The position numbers and the translations under genes are program-made. This document shows positions 63,141-64,000 of a stretch of DNA of 64,000 nucleotides, piece after piece. Origin of the DNA: Xanthostigma xanthostigma (lineage: Eukaryota; Arthropoda; Insecta; Raphidioptera; Raphidiidae); assembly GCA_963575645.1 (NCBI GenBank), contig OY754464.1, positions 7,192,001-7,256,000 of the forward strand. The letters are read 5' to 3'. The notes under the pieces are model-generated. The model had not been told where the DNA came from. It worked only from the letters and a program-made list of their open reading frames with translations, and ran no database searches. Position 1 is the first letter of the stretch; each line of letters opens with the position of its first letter.

Positions 63141-63737
63141 ATGGGTGTTCTGAACAGTCAAATGATGTTACCTCCTACGGGATACGAATGAGAGGGTTAA
63201 TTAAATTATAAATCACACCCATGTTTATGATGTTTTAATTATTAACTGTTTTCAAACACTGCTGACAACAATATACACTATACACTGTAACACTAGTCAC
63301 TACTGCCATAAGCCGTGTGTCCTGTATCATGTATGTGTATGTACGTCGTACCGCCAAAGCTGTTGACTGAATGAGATAGATTCGGTTAACACTTCTGGCA
63401 TATGACAGTTTTGGGCTGACGGTAAGTGCAGCTCAAAACCGATCTAAATAACACGTTATATAACTTGTGGGTTGTTTCACGGTGTACACCGGGGGTATCT
63501 GATAATTGCTGTGTCATGAGCTGCTTCGGAGCGCCAAACAGTGCTTGTACGCAAGAAAGTCTGCCACACAGAACTAACGCGATCTTTGTGGTCTGACAAG
63601 GGCTGTTAAACTTAATTGCGGTTGTATAACTCTATACACTATTATTTCCTAACATTAAATATCGGTTAAGGAAAATTAAATTCATTCTAAAATTATGACG
63701 TATGTAAGATTTTGGTTGTTCTGCAGATCTCTTAGAG
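63141..63737. other. No supported gene
   Basis: Mixed-composition sequence; 63460-63600 is open on the minus strand but shows no known motif or splice borders. Confidence 0.35.
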
Positions 63738-64000
63738 CAGGGGCGGGCAAATCTTTTGATCGTCGGGCCACATTGCTGATGAAAATTTGACCGTGGGCCA
63801 ACATTTGGAGAGCAAAAAAAAAAGGTTCTTTCATTTCCGCAACAAAAAGGTCTTTTTTCGTCTGTTGTGCCCCTTGCTATTTACTATTTTTCTAAAAATT
63901 TTTTTATGCTCCAAATTATATTGACAAACTATTTTCGCTTTTTTAATAATAATTTATAAAATGCTTCGCGGGCCGGATAAAATTCTACTGCGGGCCGCCA
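63738..64000 (+). mobile_element. hAT element running off the window
   Basis: Starts CAGGGGCGGGCAAATCTTTT, with GGGCCACATTG and GTGGGCCAACATT just inside and GCGGGCCGGATAAAATTCTA near the window end. This is the CAGGGGxGGCAA type of hAT terminus also seen at 30960 and 35034. The right end and duplication lie outside. Confidence 0.75.

Noticed and set aside
49425-64000. Next G-alpha-o exon (expected to begin FLDDLDRL)
   Set aside because: I scanned the plus strand for a ~129-bp exon and saw no candidate with flanking AG/GT. It may lie beyond the window, or I may have missed it by eye.

Overview
This is nuclear DNA of an insect, and almost all of it is intron. Two short plus-strand exons (22888-23029 and 49264-49424) encode adjacent internal segments of the heterotrimeric G-protein subunit G-alpha-o. 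They are separated by a 26.2 kb intron. I found neither the upstream exons nor the next downstream exon, so the window is probably an internal slice of one very long gene. The protein sequence, the CYP49A1-type mitochondrial P450 and the abundant Helitrons, hAT elements and tRNA-derived repeats all fit an insect. Some repeat types look lepidopteran to me, but I cannot fix the order from sequence alone.

Two minus-strand genes lie in or beside the G-alpha-o gene. The first is an intact single-exon secreted protein of 564 residues with 19 leucine-rich repeats (32666-34360), inside the 26.2 kb intron. The second is four consecutive exons of a CYP49A1-like mitochondrial cytochrome P450 (53931-56825), covering the I-helix, the K-helix ExxR and the heme-cysteine loop. 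Its first and last exons were not located. No other convincing protein-coding host gene was seen. Most other ORFs are chance readings of AT-rich repeats.

The rest is a dense, nested mobile-element landscape. I could separate four families of non-autonomous Helitrons ending in CTAG-T; many hAT-type elements with 8-bp target duplications; Tc1/mariner-derived elements with TA duplications and a transposase remnant; PIF/Harbinger-like elements with 3-bp TTA/TAA duplications; TTAA-flanked elements; LINE 3' tails; repeats with modules derived from tRNA-Lys, tRNA-Ile and other tRNAs; a decayed tRNA-Gly pseudogene; a 330-bp satellite-like array; and several foldback (hairpin) families.

Five insertions can be proved inside the window because a paralogous unoccupied copy is also present. 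The most interesting patterns are: (1) tRNA-like modules that sit inside larger elements, including a tRNA-Lys module inside a Helitron subfamily and a tRNA-Ile module linked to a long hairpin whose loop is inverted between copies; (2) a group of TAG-ended hAT-like families that share one plan, with each family iterating its own subterminal word; (3) otherwise unrelated foldbacks that share an ACGTTTCG...TCTTCAG box; and (4) a short reading frame kept open in two of three copies of a hairpin-headed repeat. No prokaryotic feature, CRISPR array or intact virus was seen.
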